Shown: positions 30,763 through 38,229 of the stretch, piece after piece
Position numbering within the stretch: position 1 is the first letter of the stretch
Layout of the letters: each line of letters starts with the position of its first letter
Origin: Pseudomonadota bacterium
GTDB lineage: Bacteria > Pseudomonadota > Gammaproteobacteria > Burkholderiales > Burkholderiaceae_C
DNA: 64,000 nt
Assembly (NCBI GenBank): GCA_020161065.1
Contig: JAIUPH010000011.1
Location: 434,001-498,000 of the forward strand
Reading direction: 5' to 3'
The notes under the pieces: generated by a model
Seen by the model: the letters and a program-made list of their open reading frames with translations, nothing else
What the model was told of the DNA's origin: nothing
The model's database searches: none
Position numbers and translations under genes: made by a program

Positions 30763-31086
30763 ATGAGCACCGACACCCAGATCCGCATCCCCGCCCGATT
30801 GCACGCCTTGGCGGCCACGGCCATGCTGCTGGAGCGCCTGGAGCAGGCGCCGCGCGGCGCCAGCGCCGCGCAGTACCGCAGCGTCGTGCGCCAGCTCGGC
30901 AGCCTGCTCGACGAAGCGGCCGACGAGCCAACGCTGCCGGCGCTGCTGGACAGCCTGCCCGGTCTGGCCGAGCTGCACGAGAACCGCCACTACGCCGAAG
31001 CCGGGCTGTGCCGCCATCCGCTGGAACAGGCCGTGCAGGCCGAGCAGCAGGCGCGCGAGCTGCTGGACCGGCTGCGCAAGCGCTGA
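30763..31086 (+). CDS. Hypothetical protein, 107 aa, mostly helical
   Basis: Not recognised. The sequence is soluble, rich in Ala, Leu, Glu and Arg, and predicted helical, ending in EQAVQAEQQARELLDRLRKR, which could form a coiled coil. It has no signal peptide, membrane helix or metal-binding motif; its single Cys lies in AGLCRHP. CCAGG three bases before the ATG gives a weak ribosome-binding site. It lies 60 bases after the DMT transporter and converges on the hemerythrin-like gene 22 bases away. Codon use matches its neighbours, so it is likely a real gene. Confidence 0.65.
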   Translation: MSTDTQIRIPARLHALAATAMLLERLEQAPRGASAAQYRSVVRQLGSLLDEAADEPTLPALLDSLPGLAELHENRHYAEAGLCRHPLEQAVQAEQQARELLDRLRKR

Positions 31087-31108
31087 TCGCGGCGCCGACG
31101 CGAAGTCT

Positions 31109-31567
31109 TTACGGCTTCGCGGCGACGGCCTGCGCGATGCGGCCGAGCGCCGCGTCGTCCAGCAGCCGGGCGGCCATCGGCAGCAGCTCGCGCTGTTCGC
31201 GGGCGTGCAGCGCGTCGCAGCCGTCGGCCAGCACGCGCCAGTCGGCGGCGGCCACCGGGCGGCCAGCGGCCAGCGCGCCGCGAACGGCCCGCCATTGCCG
31301 CTGCAGCGCTTGCAGCTGACCGGCCAGCGCCTCGGCCAGCTCGCGGATGCAAACCGCATCGGAGCCGGCCATCGCCTCGATCATTTCGGGCACCAGGCTT
31401 TGCTGTTGAAAGCGGCGGTGGGCGGCGAGCGCGGCGTCGAAGGTTGGCAGCAGCGCCGCCGCTGCGGTAGCGTCTGGCGACGCCTCGTCGGCCAGCGCCC
31501 GCAGCACCGCCGCCGGCAGTGCCACCTGCCGCTGCCAGCCCTGCAACTGCGCCAGCACCGCCGTCAT
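31109..31567 (-). CDS. Hemerythrin-like four-helix protein with incomplete metal site
   Basis: A 152-residue helical protein last in the nitric-oxide operon. Two segments recall hemerythrin helices B and D: AAHRRFQQQSLVPEM (His50) and DALHAREQRELLPMA (His121, Glu125). The usual HxxxE of helix B is lost because Gln replaces the acidic residues, and no helix A histidine is visible. Hemerythrin-domain proteins (RIC/YtfE type) repair nitrosylated iron sites or carry iron or oxygen, which fits an NsrR operon, but the ligand set here may be too incomplete for a normal di-iron centre. Its ATG overlaps the sirB2 stop. Confidence 0.65.
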   Translation of the reverse strand: MTAVLAQLQGWQRQVALPAAVLRALADEASPDATAAAALLPTFDAALAAHRRFQQQSLVPEMIEAMAGSDAVCIRELAEALAGQLQALQRQWRAVRGALAAGRPVAAADWRVLADGCDALHAREQRELLPMAARLLDDAALGRIAQAVAAKP

Positions 31568-31968
31568 CCGCCCTGCCCGACGAGCGGCGCGAGAAATCCC
31601 CACGCGTTCTTGCTCAGCGCGACCGAGACGATCCAGCCGACGACGGTCAGCGCCGCCAGCCCGTACAGCGCCCGCTGCGCCGGCGGCCGGCCCGGGCGCA
31701 GGGCCAGCACGCCGAGCGCGACGTAGACGACGAGGCCGATGATCTTGGCCATCAGCCAAGGCGTGGCGGTCGGCGACAGCCGCAGCATCCAGGCCAGCCA
31801 CAGCGCCGAGCCGAGCAGCACCGTGTCGACGATGTGCGGCAGCGTCTTCGCCAGGCGGCCGCGCACCCAGCCGGCGCCGGCCAGCGAGGCAGCGCCGCGC
31901 AGCGCGAAGCCGCCGATCGACAGCGTGACGGCGCCCTGGTGGACGAGCTTGACGGCGGCGTAGTCCAT
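31564..31968 (-). CDS. SirB2-family membrane protein
   Basis: A 134-residue protein with four membrane helices (about 10-30, 45-62, 72-91 and 100-119). It resembles SirB2 (an invasion-gene up-regulator homologue by name only; function unknown), with VKLVHQGAVTLSIGGFALRG at the start and TLPHIVDTVLLGSALWLAWM in the middle. The conserved histidines in helices 1 and 2 could bind heme or metal, which would suit an operon for nitric oxide, but this is inference. It lies between nnrS and the hemerythrin-like gene, with a four-base overlap to the latter. Confidence 0.8.
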   Translation of the reverse strand: MDYAAVKLVHQGAVTLSIGGFALRGAASLAGAGWVRGRLAKTLPHIVDTVLLGSALWLAWMLRLSPTATPWLMAKIIGLVVYVALGVLALRPGRPPAQRALYGLAALTVVGWIVSVALSKNAWGFLAPLVGQGG

Positions 31969-31982
31969 CGTCGGCGGCCCCT

Positions 31983-33173
31983 TCAGCCCGGCCGGCCGTC
32001 GAGCCGCGGGCGCGACAGGATGGGCCAGTAGCGCACGGCGTAGAGCCCGAAGCCGGCGCTCCACAGCGCGGCCGACAGCAGCACGGCGTGCACCAGCCCG
32101 GCCGGCGCCAGCAGCGGCCCGCCGACGCGCACCAGCGCCGCCAGCGCCACCAGCACATAACAAGTCACTTCATAGCCATCGGCGCGCAGCGGCCGCGCCG
32201 TGTGGCCGCGCGCCGTGCGCGTCATCATGCCGATGACCATGCCACCGACGGCGCCGACCGTCAGCGCGTGCACGGCCAGCGACGGCGCCGCCAGCCCCAG
32301 CACGCCGGCCACGCGCAAGGCCAGGTGCAGCGGCACCCACAAGTAGGCCAGGTGCAGCACCCAGACGAGCGGCACGCGCAGCGTCTTCCACGGCTGCCAC
32401 AGCGCCCAGCGCGCGGCGTGCGCGGCGCAGGCCAGCGCCGCCACCACGGCCAGCGGCGCGCCGTCGATGCCCAGCACATCCAGCACGATCAGCGCCAGCA
32501 CCGAGCCGAGCGCCGCCTTCTCCACCCAAGGCCGGCGCGACGCGGCGGCGCCGGGCACGCCGTTGTTGGTGAACATCGGGATCACGCGCCCGCCCATCAC
32601 CGACAGGATGAACAGCACGACGTCCAGCGCCACCTGCACGCCGCGCCCGGGCGGCAGCGCCAGCAGCCCGAGCTGCGACAAATGGATCACCGCCGACGCC
32701 AGCGCCAGCAGCGCCAGCAGCCCGATGAAGAAGTAGTTGCGCTGGTTGCGCGCCTTGACGAAGGGCACCGCCAGCGCCAGCGCCGCGGCCAGCGGAAAGG
32801 CGATGTTGGCGGCCGCGGCGGCCAGCGCGTACGGCGTCAGCACCAGCAGCCGCGCCGCCAGCCACAAGGCGGCCAGCGCCGCCAGCGGCCAGCCGGTGGG
32901 CGTGGGCTGGTTGGTCCAGTTGCGGCCAGCCGTGAACAGGAAGCCGACGATCACCGCCAGCGTGAAGCCGAACAGCATCTCGTGCGCATGCCACAGTGGC
33001 CCGGCGAGATAAGGCTCGCGCAGCCAGCCCGAGAACTGCAGCGCCCACAGCGGGATCGACAGCGCCGCGAACACGCTGGCCAGCAGGTAGAAGGGCCGGA
33101 AGCCCAGGTCGAACAAGGCGAAGCGGCGCGCCGGCGCGGGCGCCGGCTCTTCAAGACGAAGCAGTGGTTTCAT
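31983..33173 (-). CDS. nnrS: NnrS family heme/copper membrane protein
   Basis: A 396-residue, 12-helix protein of the NnrS family, which protects cells against nitric oxide and reduces formation of dinitrosyl iron complexes. Typical text: FRPFYLLASVFAALSIPLW, WHAHEMLFGFTLAVIVGFLFTAG with family-conserved histidines, GGRVIPMFTNN, and GMMTRTARGHTARPL near the end. Its start overlaps the end of the upstream 12-helix gene by 23 bases. With nsrR at the head of the run and an NsrR operator before it, induction by nitric oxide is expected. Confidence 0.95.
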   Translation of the reverse strand: MKPLLRLEEPAPAPARRFALFDLGFRPFYLLASVFAALSIPLWALQFSGWLREPYLAGPLWHAHEMLFGFTLAVIVGFLFTAGRNWTNQPTPTGWPLAALAALWLAARLLVLTPYALAAAAANIAFPLAAALALAVPFVKARNQRNYFFIGLLALLALASAVIHLSQLGLLALPPGRGVQVALDVVLFILSVMGGRVIPMFTNNGVPGAAASRRPWVEKAALGSVLALIVLDVLGIDGAPLAVVAALACAAHAARWALWQPWKTLRVPLVWVLHLAYLWVPLHLALRVAGVLGLAAPSLAVHALTVGAVGGMVIGMMTRTARGHTARPLRADGYEVTCYVLVALAALVRVGGPLLAPAGLVHAVLLSAALWSAGFGLYAVRYWPILSRPRLDGRPG

Positions 33174-34335
33174 GGGAGGAAGCAGCAGCGGCGGCCCGCG
33201 GCGGCAACGCCTCGGGCGGGTGTTTCAGGCGCCAGGCGATGGCCGAGCCGAGCACCGTCAGCGCGAACAGGCCGATGGCGGCGGCGTTGCCGGCGGCGCC
33301 GGCGGCACGCGCCGCCGCGTCGCCATGGCCCCAGGCCAGGCGCAGCACGAGCGAGCCGTGCAGCAGCGCCAGCGGCACGTACCAGGCGGCGGTGAACAGC
33401 AGCTTCACGCGCGCCAGCGCCGGCAGGATCACCGGCGCGTGGCCCAGCATCATGCTGAACACGAAGCCGAGCGCCAGCGCGTGCAAGGCCATGTCGCTGA
33501 ACGGCAGGCCCTGGGCGGCGGCCACCCAGGCGGCGCCGGCCAGCAACAGCCAGCCGTAGCCGAGCAGCAGGCAAACGGCCATGTAGCGGCTCAAGCCCTC
33601 GGTGTGGACGGTGCGGCGCGCGATGTCGAAGGCGAGCAGCCAGACGGCCAGCGCCGACAGCGCGGCGCCGTAGAGCAGCCCGCCGGCGCGCGGCCAGCCG
33701 CCCGACAGCGCCGCACCGGCCAGCAGCACGACGACGATGAGCTGCAGCGCCGGCCCGGCGGCGCGGCGGCGGCGCATCAGCCGCGTCATCTCCAGCCGTT
33801 CGGCGGCGATGGTCAGCAGCAGGAAGGCAAACCACCACGGCACGACGGTGCCGGCCGCCGCGCCGCCGGCGTGCAACGCCAGGCCCAGCGCCCAGGCGAC
33901 GGCGGCGACCAGCAGCAAGGCCGTATGCGGCGCGCGCTGCAAGGCATAGACCTTGATGTTGACGGCGACGAAGCCCAGGCCCGCGGCCAGCGCCAGCAGG
34001 CGCGCCAACCCGTCGGCACCGCCCAGCCAGGCCAGACCGGCAACGGCCGACGCCAGCGGCCCGGCGAAGGCCCAGGCCGCCTTCAAGGCGACGGCGCGCT
34101 CCAGCCCGATCACCGTGCCCATGAAGACGCAGATCATCAGGAAGGCGTGGCCGAGCATCGCCGGCGCGATCCAGCCGCCGGGCAGCGCCGGCTGCACGTC
34201 GACGCCGGCGCGCAGCAGCCCGCCGGCCACGCCGGTCAGCAGCGCCGTTAGCACCGGCAGCAAAAACACCAGGCGCAGCAGCGGCCGCCAGCGCCGGCGG
34301 CTGGCGCTTGCATCGCGCGGCGGCAGCGTCGCCAT
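33151..34335 (-). CDS. NnrS-related 12-helix membrane protein
   Basis: A 394-residue hydrophobic protein with about 12 membrane helices, a basic N-terminus and a short Ala-rich cytoplasmic tail. It shares features with NnrS: early PAMLGHAFLMICVFMGTVIGLERA and late LHALALGFVFSMMLGHAPVILPALAR, where histidines in helices could hold heme or copper. Proteins of this kind often sit next to nnrS. It may form a pair with NnrS or be a diverged duplicate. Its exact function is not established. It lies 16 bases after the DUF59 gene and overlaps nnrS. Confidence 0.75.
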   Translation of the reverse strand: MATLPPRDASASRRRWRPLLRLVFLLPVLTALLTGVAGGLLRAGVDVQPALPGGWIAPAMLGHAFLMICVFMGTVIGLERAVALKAAWAFAGPLASAVAGLAWLGGADGLARLLALAAGLGFVAVNIKVYALQRAPHTALLLVAAVAWALGLALHAGGAAAGTVVPWWFAFLLLTIAAERLEMTRLMRRRRAAGPALQLIVVVLLAGAALSGGWPRAGGLLYGAALSALAVWLLAFDIARRTVHTEGLSRYMAVCLLLGYGWLLLAGAAWVAAAQGLPFSDMALHALALGFVFSMMLGHAPVILPALARVKLLFTAAWYVPLALLHGSLVLRLAWGHGDAAARAAGAAGNAAAIGLFALTVLGSAIAWRLKHPPEALPPRAAAAASSHETTASS

Positions 34336-34351
34336 CCCGGCCTCGCAGCGG

Positions 34352-34720
34352 CTACCAGCCCATCAAGGCCCTGGCGCGCGCGCTCAGGCGATCGGGCGTC
34401 CAGGGCGGCTCCCACACCAGCTCGACGTCGACCGCCATGCCGTCGGGCAGCACGCGGGCCAGCTCGGTCTGGCAGTCGTCGACGATCACGTCGGCCACCG
34501 GGCAGGCGGCCGAGGTCATGGTCAGCAGCAGGCGCAGGCGCTGGTCTTCGACCTCGACGCCATAGACCAGGCCGACGTCGACGATGTTCATCGCCACCTC
34601 GGGGTCGGCCACGCGGCGCAGCGCGTGGTGCACGGGCTGGCGCAGGGCGTCGGGGCCGTGGTAGGGGAAGGGCAGTTCGGGCGGCGGCAAATCACCGCCG
34701 GCATCGGGTTTCGCGTCCAT
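34352..34720 (-). CDS. DUF59/MIP18-family iron-sulfur cluster assembly factor
   Basis: A 122-residue protein with the DUF59 fold: DPEVAMNIVDVGLVYGVEV, then MTSAACPVADVIVDD with the conserved Cys of the family (SufT, PaaD, MIP18), then VELVWEPPWTPDRLS, a PaaD-like ending. These proteins help mature iron-sulfur enzymes. Nitric oxide destroys such clusters, so a repair role in this NsrR operon is reasonable (inference). The start at ATG 34720 was taken over an upstream in-frame ATG inside the nsrR end. It follows nsrR by 13 bases. Confidence 0.88.
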   Translation of the reverse strand: MDAKPDAGGDLPPPELPFPYHGPDALRQPVHHALRRVADPEVAMNIVDVGLVYGVEVEDQRLRLLLTMTSAACPVADVIVDDCQTELARVLPDGMAVDVELVWEPPWTPDRLSARARALMGW

Positions 34721-34733
34721 CGCCGGGGCCTCG

Positions 34734-35192
34734 TCAGGCGGCCTGCGCCGCCGCGGCGCGCGGGCGGTGCAGGATGGCAATCAACTGGCGCGGGTTCTGG
34801 CAGATGTCGGCCAGCGTCAGCCCGTCCAGCACGGCGTAGAAGGCTTGCACGGCTTCGGCCAGCGCCGCCTGCAGGCGGCAGCAGCCCTGGATCGCACAGG
34901 TGCTGGCGCCGGGGTCGAAGCATTCGGCCGGCAGCGCCACGCCCTCGGCGTCGCGCACCACCTGGCCGACGTTGATGGCCTCGGCCGGCATCGCCAGCGT
35001 CAGGCCGCCGCCCTTGCCGCGCACCGTGGCCACCCAGCCGCACTTGCCCAGGTGGTGCACGACCTTGGTCATGTGGTTGGCCTTGACGTCGAAGGCGGCG
35101 CAGATCTGCGCGATGGTGGCGCGCTGCTCGGGCTTGGCCGCCAGGTACATCAGCACGCGCAGGCTGTAGTCGGTGAAGGCGTTGAGTTTCAT
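34734..35192 (-). CDS. nsrR: Nitric-oxide-sensing Rrf2-family repressor
   Basis: A 152-residue Rrf2 protein with an N-terminal winged helix (MKLNAFTDYSLRVLMYLAAK, then KANHMTKVVHHLGKCGWV). The cluster-binding loop has Cys91, Cys99 and Cys105 (plus Cys104). Cys91 matches the first ligand of E. coli NsrR, and the last two keep its spacing, while the first gap is three residues longer. NsrR holds a [2Fe-2S] or [4Fe-4S] cluster and leaves DNA when it is nitrosylated. It heads a six-gene minus-strand operon of nitric oxide defence and has its own operator at 35217-35239. Confidence 0.93.
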   Translation of the reverse strand: MKLNAFTDYSLRVLMYLAAKPEQRATIAQICAAFDVKANHMTKVVHHLGKCGWVATVRGKGGGLTLAMPAEAINVGQVVRDAEGVALPAECFDPGASTCAIQGCCRLQAALAEAVQAFYAVLDGLTLADICQNPRQLIAILHRPRAAAAQAA

Positions 35193-35216
35193 CGGGTGGC
35201 GCGCGACCGGGCTTTG

Positions 35217-35239
35217 AAGCTGCATTGATTATGCATCTA
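35217..35239. promoter_or_regulatory. NsrR operator upstream of nsrR
   Basis: Read on the minus strand, the site has left half AGATGCAT, a five-base A/T-rich middle, and right half ATGCAGCTT. The halves each match the known NsrR half-site AAGATGCAT and its complement in 8 of 9 positions, with the usual overall length of 23 bases. The site lies 25 bases before the nsrR ATG and contains a CATAAT that may be the -10 box, so a bound repressor would block the promoter. Autoregulation and control of the whole six-gene run are inferred. Confidence 0.75.
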
Positions 35240-35295
35240 TTCAGCCCGATTCGGCGCGCCGCCCGTGCCACCACGACGGCGGTGGCGGCCGCCGC

Positions 35296-35955
35296 TCAGC
35301 GCGGCTGGCGCGTGATGCGCAGGTAGGGCCGCGGCGCCTTCCAGCCGTCGGGGAAGAGCTTGCGCGCATCGTCGTCGCTGACCGAGCCGGCGATGATGAC
35401 GTCGTCGCCCGGCTGCCAGTTCACCGGCGTCGCCACCTTGTGCTTGGCGGTGAGCTGCATCGAATCGAGCACGCGCAGGATCTCGTCGAAGTTGCGCCCG
35501 GTCGTCATCGGGTAGGTCAGCATCAGCTTGATGCGCTTGTCGGGGCCGATCACGAACACCGAGCGCACGGTGGCGTTGGTGGCCGCGGTGCGGCCGTCGG
35601 ACGTGCCGTCGACATCGGCCGGCAGCATGTTGTAGAGCTTGGCGACGGCGAGGTCCGAGTCGCCGATCATCGGGTAGCGCGGCCGGTGGCCTTGCGTCTC
35701 TTCGATGTCGGTGGCCCAGCGCTCGTGGTCGTCGACGCGGTCGACGCTCAGCCCGATCAGCTTGGCGCCGCGGCGGGTGAACTCCGGCTCGATGCGGGCC
35801 ATGTAGCCCAGTTCCGTCGTGCACACCGGCGTGAAGTCCTTCGGATGCGAGAACAGGATCGCCCAGTCGTCGCCGATCCACTCGTGGAAGCGCAGCGGGC
35901 CCTGCGTGGTCTGGGCCGTGAAGTCGGGGGCGATGTCGTTGATGCGCAGGGACAT
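35296..35955 (-). CDS. 1-Cys peroxiredoxin (Prx6 type)
   Basis: A 219-residue thiol peroxidase that reduces hydrogen peroxide and organic hydroperoxides. The peroxidatic Cys45 is in FTPVCTTELG, and it is the only cysteine in the protein, so it cannot form the resolving disulfide of 2-Cys enzymes. Length and the C-terminal domain with NWQPGDDVIIAGSVSDDDA fit Prx6. The ATG at 35955 has a GGAG five to nine bases upstream (minus strand AGGAGAGCCC). It lies upstream of nsrR on the same strand but is separated by 103 bases with the NsrR operator, so it is probably its own unit. Confidence 0.95.
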   Translation of the reverse strand: MSLRINDIAPDFTAQTTQGPLRFHEWIGDDWAILFSHPKDFTPVCTTELGYMARIEPEFTRRGAKLIGLSVDRVDDHERWATDIEETQGHRPRYPMIGDSDLAVAKLYNMLPADVDGTSDGRTAATNATVRSVFVIGPDKRIKLMLTYPMTTGRNFDEILRVLDSMQLTAKHKVATPVNWQPGDDVIIAGSVSDDDARKLFPDGWKAPRPYLRITRQPR

Positions 35956-36158
35956 GGTGGGCTCTCCTGAAACGCGCCGGTGCCGGTGATGACGACGGGC
36001 AGCCGCGCCGGCGCGGCGGGGATGCGCGCACTGCCCGCGCCGATTGTGCCGAGGCGTAAAGACCGCCCTGGCGACCACGCTGCCGGCGCAGCGGCCACCG
36101 TTTGCGGGTAGCGTTGCAGGCGGCGGGCCGCGCCTGGGCTGCGGCCGGGAGATTGCAC

Positions 36159-36830
36159 ATGCCGCACACGCCGAACCTGCAACAGCGACGGGTGCTCATC
36201 GCCGGGGCCACCGGCCTGGTCGGCCGCGAGTTGCTGGATGGCCTGCTGGCCGACCGCAGCGTGGCCGAGGTGCACAGCCTGGGGCGGCGCCGGCCCGCCG
36301 TGCGCCACCCCAAGCTGCACGCGCAGCAGGTCGACTTCGCGGCGCTGCCGGCGCTGCCGCCGCTCGACGAGGTCTACCTCGCGCTCGGCACCACGATCGC
36401 CGCGGCGGGCAGCCAGGCGGCGTTTCGCGCGCTCGACTTCGAGGCCAACCTGGCCGTGGCGCGCGCCGCGCGGGCGGCCGGCGCGCGACGCGCCGGGCTG
36501 GTCAGCGCGATGGGGGCCGGCGCCACGTCGGCGGTGTTCTACAACCGCGTCAAGGGCGAGCTGGAAGACGCGCTGGCGGCGCAGGGTTTCGAGGGCCTGG
36601 TGATCGCCCGGCCCTCGCTGCTGGCCGGCGACCGCCCGTCGCTCGGCCAGCCCGAGCGCCGCGGCGAGCGCATCGGCCTGGCGCTGAGCCGCGCGCTCGG
36701 GCCGCTGCTCCCGCTGGCTTACCGGCCGATCGACGCGGCCCGCGTGGCGCGCGCGCTGCTGGCGCTGGTGCCGGTGGCCAGCGGGGTGAAGCGGCTGTCG
36801 TCGGCGCAGATGCAGCGGCGCGACTACTGA
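36159..36830 (+). CDS. NAD(P)-binding oxidoreductase, atypical short-chain dehydrogenase (TIP30/HTATIP2-like)
   Basis: A 223-residue Rossmann-fold protein with [20 protein letters not shown] (the TGxxGxxG type of atypical or extended short-chain dehydrogenases), LGTTI after the fourth strand, and [13 protein letters not shown]. The last holds a Tyr-x3-Lys-like pair (YNRVK) at the place of the catalytic YxxxK. The short length fits the NAD(P)H-binding/TIP30 group. Substrate unknown; it may be regulatory. The ATG at 36159 is preceded by GGGAGA; an earlier in-frame ATG at 36102 is less likely. The 203-base gap before it is GC-rich and shows no clear promoter. Confidence 0.82.
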   Translation: MPHTPNLQQRRVLIAGATGLVGRELLDGLLADRSVAEVHSLGRRRPAVRHPKLHAQQVDFAALPALPPLDEVYLALGTTIAAAGSQAAFRALDFEANLAVARAARAAGARRAGLVSAMGAGATSAVFYNRVKGELEDALAAQGFEGLVIARPSLLAGDRPSLGQPERRGERIGLALSRALGPLLPLAYRPIDAARVARALLALVPVASGVKRLSSAQMQRRDY

Positions 36831-36858
36831 TCGGCTGAAGGTCAGCCCCGGCGCCCGG

Positions 36859-36890
36859 TTGAAGTGCGGCCGGCTGGCCGCACCTATCAT
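36859..36890 (+). promoter_or_regulatory. Candidate promoter/operator of cbpA-cbpM
   Basis: A perfect hairpin, GTGCGGCC GGCT GGCCGCAC (36864-36883), lies between TTGAAG (36859-36864) and TATCAT (36885-36890), 20 bases before the cbpA ATG. The boxes are 20 bases apart, too far for an ideal sigma-70 promoter; a heat-shock sigma factor reading (TTGAAG and CACCTATC) is also possible. The palindrome could be an operator between the boxes or, without a T-run, a weak terminator of the upstream gene. Confidence 0.4.
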
Positions 36891-36909
36891 CGGTTCCGCG
36901 AGGACCTCG

Positions 36910-37896
36910 ATGAAATTCAAAGATTACTACCAGACGCTGGGCGTGGCGCGCGAGGCCTCGGCCGACGACATCAAGCACGCCTATCGCAAGCTGGCGCGCA
37001 AGTACCACCCCGACGTCAGCAAGGAGCCCGACGCCGAGGCCCGCTTCAAGGAGCTGGGCGAGGCCTACGAGGTGCTGAAAGACCCCGAGAAGCGCGCCGC
37101 CTACGACGCCATCGGTCGCCGTGCCGGCGGCGATGACTTCCAGCCGCCGCCCGGCTGGGACGCCGGCTACGAGTTCCACGGCAGCGGCCCCGGCGGCGAA
37201 GAGGTCGACCCGCGCCAGTTCAGCGACTTCTTCGAGTCGCTGTTCGGCCGCCGCGCGGCCGGTGGTGGCGGGCGCGCGGCCGGCGGCGGCGGGCGCCGCG
37301 GCGGTGGTGGCGGTGGCGCGCCGATCAACCTGCGCGGCGAGGACCACCACGCCAAGGTGCTGATCGACCTGCAAGACGCCTACACCGGCGCGCGCCGCAG
37401 CCTCACGCTGCGCATGCCGGCGTTCGACGAGCAAGGCCACGGCGTGCTGCAGGAGCGCACGCTCGACGTCAGCATCCCGCGCGGCATCCGCCAGGGCCAG
37501 AACCTGCGCCTGGCCGGCCAGGGCGGCCCGGGGCTGGGCAGCGGGCCGGCCGGCGACCTGTTCCTCGAAATCGAGTTCAACCCGCACCCGCGCTTTCGCG
37601 TCGACGGCCGCGACGTCTACGTCGACCTGCCGCTGGCGCCGTGGGAGGCCGCGCTCGGCGCCGCCGTTCCCGTGCCCATGCCCGACGGCGAGGTCGAGCT
37701 GAGCATCCCGCCCGGCTCGGCCGCCGGCCGCAAGCTGCGGCTCAAGGGCAAGGGCATTCCCGGCGATCCGGCCGGCGACCTGTACGCCGTGCTCGGCATC
37801 GTGTTGCCGCCGGCCGGCAGCGACGCCACTCGCCAGGCCTACGAAGCGCTGAAGACCGCCGCCGGCGCCGGCTTCAACCCGAGGAGAGCGGCATGA
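36910..37896 (+). CDS. cbpA: DnaJ-like co-chaperone CbpA
   Basis: A 328-residue class II J-protein that stimulates DnaK. The J-domain (1-70) has the essential His33-Pro34-Asp35 in KYHPDVSK. A Gly-rich linker with runs of Gly and Arg follows (about 110-140), then the two-part DnaJ C-terminal substrate domain (about 145-315, [18 protein letters not shown]). No zinc finger is present, which separates CbpA from DnaJ. The ATG at 36910 follows GAGGACCTCG. The stop overlaps the cbpM start as ATGA, so chaperone and modulator are made together. Confidence 0.95.
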   Translation: MKFKDYYQTLGVAREASADDIKHAYRKLARKYHPDVSKEPDAEARFKELGEAYEVLKDPEKRAAYDAIGRRAGGDDFQPPPGWDAGYEFHGSGPGGEEVDPRQFSDFFESLFGRRAAGGGGRAAGGGGRRGGGGGGAPINLRGEDHHAKVLIDLQDAYTGARRSLTLRMPAFDEQGHGVLQERTLDVSIPRGIRQGQNLRLAGQGGPGLGSGPAGDLFLEIEFNPHPRFRVDGRDVYVDLPLAPWEAALGAAVPVPMPDGEVELSIPPGSAAGRKLRLKGKGIPGDPAGDLYAVLGIVLPPAGSDATRQAYEALKTAAGAGFNPRRAA

Positions 37897-38198
37897 ACGA
37901 GCGCATCACGTCGGTGCAGGTGCTGGACGACGGCGTCGAGCTGACCCTGGTCGAACTGTGCCGCGCCAGCCGCGCCCCCGAGGAGCAGGTGCGCCTGTGG
38001 GTGCTGGAAGGCGTGCTCACGCCGCGCGGCGCCGCGCCCGAGGAATGGCGCTTCGCCGCCACCGCGCTGCGCCGCGCGCGGCGCGCCCGCACGCTGACGC
38101 ACGACCTGGAGATCAACACCCCCGGCGTCGCGCTGGCGCTGGACCTGATGGACGAGATCGAGACGCTGCGCGCCAGCCTGCGGCGGGCGGGGCTGTGA
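37893..38198 (+). CDS. cbpM: Chaperone modulator CbpM
   Basis: A 101-residue MerR-like small protein that binds the J-domain of CbpA and blocks its action on DnaK. It has the N-terminal [28 protein letters not shown] helix-turn-helix-like segment and a C-terminal helix with [21 protein letters not shown]. Length and position directly after cbpA (ATGA overlap) are those of the family. Confidence 0.92.
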   Translation: MNERITSVQVLDDGVELTLVELCRASRAPEEQVRLWVLEGVLTPRGAAPEEWRFAATALRRARRARTLTHDLEINTPGVALALDLMDEIETLRASLRRAGL

Positions 38199-38229
38199 CG
38201 CCGGCCTTCGCGGACACGGCAACACGCGC

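Noticed and set aside
35267-35286. Hairpin GCCACC-ACGACGGC-GGTGGC as terminator of the peroxiredoxin gene
   Set aside because: The stem has only six pairs and no T-run follows on the minus strand; in this GC-rich DNA such stems occur by chance.
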